A stretch of 35,355 nt of DNA from Tenacibaculum sp. Its GTDB lineage: Bacteria > Bacteroidota > Bacteroidia > Flavobacteriales > Flavobacteriaceae. The position numbers were made by a program, and so were the translations under genes. The stretch is from contig JAHDDQ010000016.1 in NCBI GenBank assembly GCA_020629275.1, positions 1 through 35,355 on the forward strand, in the 5' to 3' direction. The notes beneath the pieces were generated by a model, which saw only the letters and a program-made list of their open reading frames with translations, was not told the DNA's origin and ran no database searches. This document shows positions 33,057 through 35,355 of the stretch, one piece after another (position 1 is the first letter of the stretch; every line of letters begins with the position of its first letter).

Positions 33057-35355
33057 CTTTATTAGCTTCAGCTATTAAACCAACTGATATTACCATAGTT
33101 TCGTAGTTTTCATTAGGTAACGTTTGGATTGCTAATTTTTTCCCTTCGTTGTTGGAAACTAATTCTGTAAAAACTTTAAAATCATAATTGGCACCACCAA
33201 ATATTTTAGAGTCGTATCCATTATCCCAGCCAGTCGTTTTGTCTGCTACATAAAATACTTTTGTAGATGTTTTTTGAGCTCCTTCTTCAACAAATAACTC
33301 GAACATTGGTTTTGGTGTTTCCCTCATAAATGTATCTGAATTTTGATGGCTTTGGTTAGCTGTTGAGAATATAACGTTTCCAGACCCTGAAGCTTCTACA
33401 AAGTAACCTTGAGCAGGCGCGATGTTAATAGGGCTTACTGCGTTGTAAGTAACATATTGTGAACCATCCCATAACCAGATTGTTTCTTCACTTAACAAAC
33501 CAGTATTTACAGTAGTAAAATTAGATGAGTTGATGTAAGAAGTGTAAGGATTACCTATTAGGTTAAAGTTATTTCTAGTACCAGTTGCTACTGGAATACT
33601 AATATTAGAAGTGTTAAGATTACCGGTAATAGACACGTCACCAGGAGCGGCTAATTTCATAGTAACTCCAGCTCCAGACACTAAAGGTCCAGTAGAACTT
33701 GGAGATGCATAAATCCATGGTATTGATCCATTATTTGTATAAGCACCTATACCTATATTAGCACCAGATCCAGTTGCAAAGGTGTGATTTGCAATGATGT
33801 CCTGTTGAGTCTCTCCAGAAATAGGAGCTGATACTAAATACCAATTCGTAGTTGGTAAATTTCTTGAGTATGTCACTAGACCTGTTACACTAGCATTAGC
33901 GATTAAAGAAGCTCCAGATAAAATACTCATGCTATTTACTGTAATTGAAGAAGATACCGTAGGGTAATTAGTAACACTATTAGGAATAATAACATTGGCA
34001 GCAGAAGTAGGTACAGAATTTGTATCCCAATTCGAAGCTACATTCCAATCATTATTACTAGCTCCAGTCCATGTAATTGTTGGATTACCAACAAAAACAT
34101 TAGTAGTGCTACCTACACTATTTAAAGTAAGATCAGCATCATTGTTAACCATATCTTGTAAAGTTCCACCATTAGCAGCTAAAGTTCCAATAGTAATACC
34201 ATCGGTGTCTAAATCACCACTTTGAACTGTATATCTAAAGACCAATGCAGTACTTCCTGAACCGCTATTATAAACAGCTTGACGCATAATGCTACCTATA
34301 GTTAGAGTTATTTGTGGAGTTCCTCCAGTGGTATTTACAGTTATGTTTTCATTAAAATTAACAGTAAAATCTAGGTTTTGACTTGTAGTATATGTTCCAT
34401 TTGCGGGTACACTAACACTAGTTGTAGTTGGCGCAATACCATCAATGATAAGCGCTTTATTAGCACCTAACGAACCAGCAGCTCCAGGAGTTGCTAACGT
34501 TAAAGTAGCGTTATTTCCAGCAGCGTCCTGAATTGTTCCACCATTTAAAGCTAAAGAATTAGTAGCTACATAGTCTAAATCAGCTGAAGTATCTCCTGCT
34601 TGTACAGTATAACTGAAAATTAATGTATTTGTACCACTTCCTGATGTATAATTAACAGTACGATCTACAGCACCAGTTTCTAAAGTAATTTGTGGAGTCC
34701 CTGTTACTGTAACAGCTTCATTAAAAGTTGTAGTAACAGTTATAATATCACCAGCTTTGTAGTTCCCATTGGCAGTAGACGAACTTACATTAGTTACTGT
34801 TGGTACATTACCATCAATGATAAGTGCTTTATTAGCACCTAATGAACCAGCAGCTCCAGGAGTTGCTAACGTTAAAGCAGCATTATTTCCAGCAGTGTCT
34901 TGAATTGTTCCACTATTTAAAACTAAAGAATTAGTAGCTACATAGTCTAAATCAGCTGAAGTATCTCCTGCTTGAACAGTATAGCTGAAAGTTAATGTAT
35001 TTGTACCACTTCCTGATGTATAGTTAACGGTACGATCTACAGCACCTGTTTCTAAAGTAATTTGTGGTGTTCCTGTTACTGTAACAGCTTCATTAAAAGT
35101 TGTAGTTACAGTTATAATATCACCAGCTTTATAGGTTCCATTGGCAGTAGATGAACTTACATTAGTTACTGTTGGTACATTACCATCGATAACAAATGCT
35201 TTATTAGCACCTAACGAACCAGCAGCTCCAGGAGTTGCTAACATTAAAGTAGCATTATTTCCAGCAGCGTCTTGAATTGTTCCACCATTTAAAGCTAAAG
35301 AATTAGTAGCTACATAGTCTAAATCAGCTGAAGTATCTCCTGCTTGTACAGTATA
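32632..35355 (-). CDS. T9SS type A surface protein A, N-terminus outside window
   Basis: At least 907 residues; the reading frame runs through the right edge of the window without a stop. The first in-window Met (35244) is within a repeat (MLATPGAAG where other copies have LTLATPGAAG), so it is not the start. The N-terminal part is a tandem array of 124-residue Ig-like repeats (TVTNVSSSTANG, KAGDIITVTTTFNEAVTVTGTPQITLETGAV, YTVQAGDTSADLDYVATN, GSLGANKA) resembling Big_12-type adhesin repeats, followed by a diverged repeat. The remaining ~480 residues parallel surface protein B, starting at ITWTGASNNDWNVASNWD and ending in a type A T9SS sorting domain (GVFVVKLNTNTGTITKKIVLE, with IVLE last). 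It is likely a large adhesin. The small gene follows 20 nt downstream. Confidence 0.9.
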   Translation of the reverse strand, partial: YTVQAGDTSADLDYVATNSLALNGGTIQDAAGNNATLMLATPGAAGSLGANKAFVIDGNVPTVTNVSSSTANGTYKAGDIITVTTTFNEAVTVTGTPQITLETGAVDRTVNYTSGSGTNTLTFSYTVQAGDTSADLDYVATNSLVLNSGTIQDTAGNNAALTLATPGAAGSLGANKALIIDGNVPTVTNVSSSTANGNYKAGDIITVTTTFNEAVTVTGTPQITLETGAVDRTVNYTSGSGTNTLIFSYTVQAGDTSADLDYVATNSLALNGGTIQDAAGNNATLTLATPGAAGSLGANKALIIDGIAPTTTSVSVPANGTYTTSQNLDFTVNFNENITVNTTGGTPQITLTIGSIMRQAVYNSGSGSTALVFRYTVQSGDLDTDGITIGTLAANGGTLQDMVNNDADLTLNSVGSTTNVFVGNPTITWTGASNNDWNVASNWDTNSVPTSAANVIIPNSVTNYPTVSSSITVNSMSILSGASLIANASVTGLVTYSRNLPTTNWYLVSAPISGETQQDIIANHTFATGSGANIGIGAYTNNGSIPWIYASPSSTGPLVSGAGVTMKLAAPGDVSITGNLNTSNISIPVATGTRNNFNLIGNPYTSYINSSNFTTVNTGLLSEETIWLWDGSQYVTYNAVSPINIAPAQGYFVEASGSGNVIFSTANQSHQNSDTFMRETPKPMFELFVEEGAQKTSTKVFYVADKTTGWDNGYDSKIFGGANYDFKVFTELVSNNEGKKLAIQTLPNENYETMVISVGLIAEANKEISFSASSQNLPNGIEVYLEDRTNNTYTNISKQSHSVTLQNAQNGVGRFYIHTSSKVLSNEDVLANSNISVYKSDRKQITISGLQTQANLKVYSILGEELIDRNINSNGTSLIELPSLSTGVFVVKLNTNTGTITKKIVLE
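34441..35355 (-). repeat. Tandem 372-bp repeats encoding 124-residue Ig-like units
   Basis: The landmark GCTAAC(G/A)TTAAAG recurs at 34493, 34865 and 35237, exactly 372 nt apart, and flanking sequence is nearly identical between units. About 2.5 units are visible and the array continues beyond the window. The period is a multiple of three, so unit gain or loss keeps the frame. Confidence 0.95.

Noticed and set aside
35188..35244. Met at 35244 as the start of surface protein A
   Set aside because: It lies inside a repeat unit where other copies have Thr, there is no signal peptide, and the frame stays open to the window edge.
34441..35355. CRISPR array or IS element
   Set aside because: The repeats are 372 nt, coding, contiguous and in frame, with no spacers, terminal inverted repeats or transposase.

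Overview
The window looks like a chromosome segment of a marine-type Flavobacteriaceae (Bacteroidota). It is strongly AT-rich. It carries several hallmarks of that group: type IX secretion (T9SS) cargo with type A and type B (CHU_C) C-terminal domains, a PorP/SprF protein, a TPR-propeller-OmpA protein, an alpha-2-macroglobulin with a carboxypeptidase-regulatory insert, and a LytS/LytTR pair. I cannot fix the genus from sequence alone.

Layout. (1) 1-2520 is the right end of an integrated element: an unrecognised ORF, a Bacteroidota-type tyrosine recombinase and, at 2499-2520, the 3' end of a tRNA-Ala/tmRNA-like gene followed by an intact terminator, i.e. a probable att site. (2) 2559-4914 is a small minus-strand group: TetR regulator, short-chain dehydrogenase, DoxX-like membrane protein. 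(3) 5067-7340 is a secreted multidomain purple-acid-phosphatase-like protein with a T9SS tag. (4) 7516-9407 holds an unrecognised membrane protein, a doubtful small ORF and a lipoprotein. (5) 9538-12661 is a plus-strand operon: a HExxH lipoprotein, a LytS-type histidine kinase and a LytTR response regulator, the last two overlapping by 4 nt. (6) 12664-19041 is a 2125-residue alpha-2-macroglobulin. (7) 19356-25288 is a tight operon of CHU_C surface protein, PorP/SprF and PorE-like OmpA protein. (8) 25563-26915 is Mpl, a peptidoglycan-recycling ligase.

(9) The most unusual region is 26899-35355, all on the minus strand. It contains two copies of one cassette: a large T9SS type-A surface protein, then exactly 20 nt later a very small gene (55 or 58 codons), then a strong hairpin. 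The two small genes do not appear in a standard long-ORF view. Their last 33 residues are identical, ending in AASPEPPGGGF, and all three base differences there are silent. After the second cassette come an HPr-kinase-like P-loop protein whose N-terminus resembles a PqqD/RRE peptide-binding domain, and a PF14907-type nucleotidyltransferase, overlapping by 14 nt. Kinase and nucleotidyltransferase pairs of this type are known as tailoring genes near some ribosomal-peptide clusters, so I propose the small proteins as candidate substrates of an undescribed surface-protein-linked peptide system. The link is inference; the duplication, the small genes and the hairpins are directly visible.

Across the window the genes mostly serve the cell surface: secretion and display of large proteins, envelope defence (alpha-2-macroglobulin), wall recycling (Mpl) and envelope signalling (LytS/LytTR).
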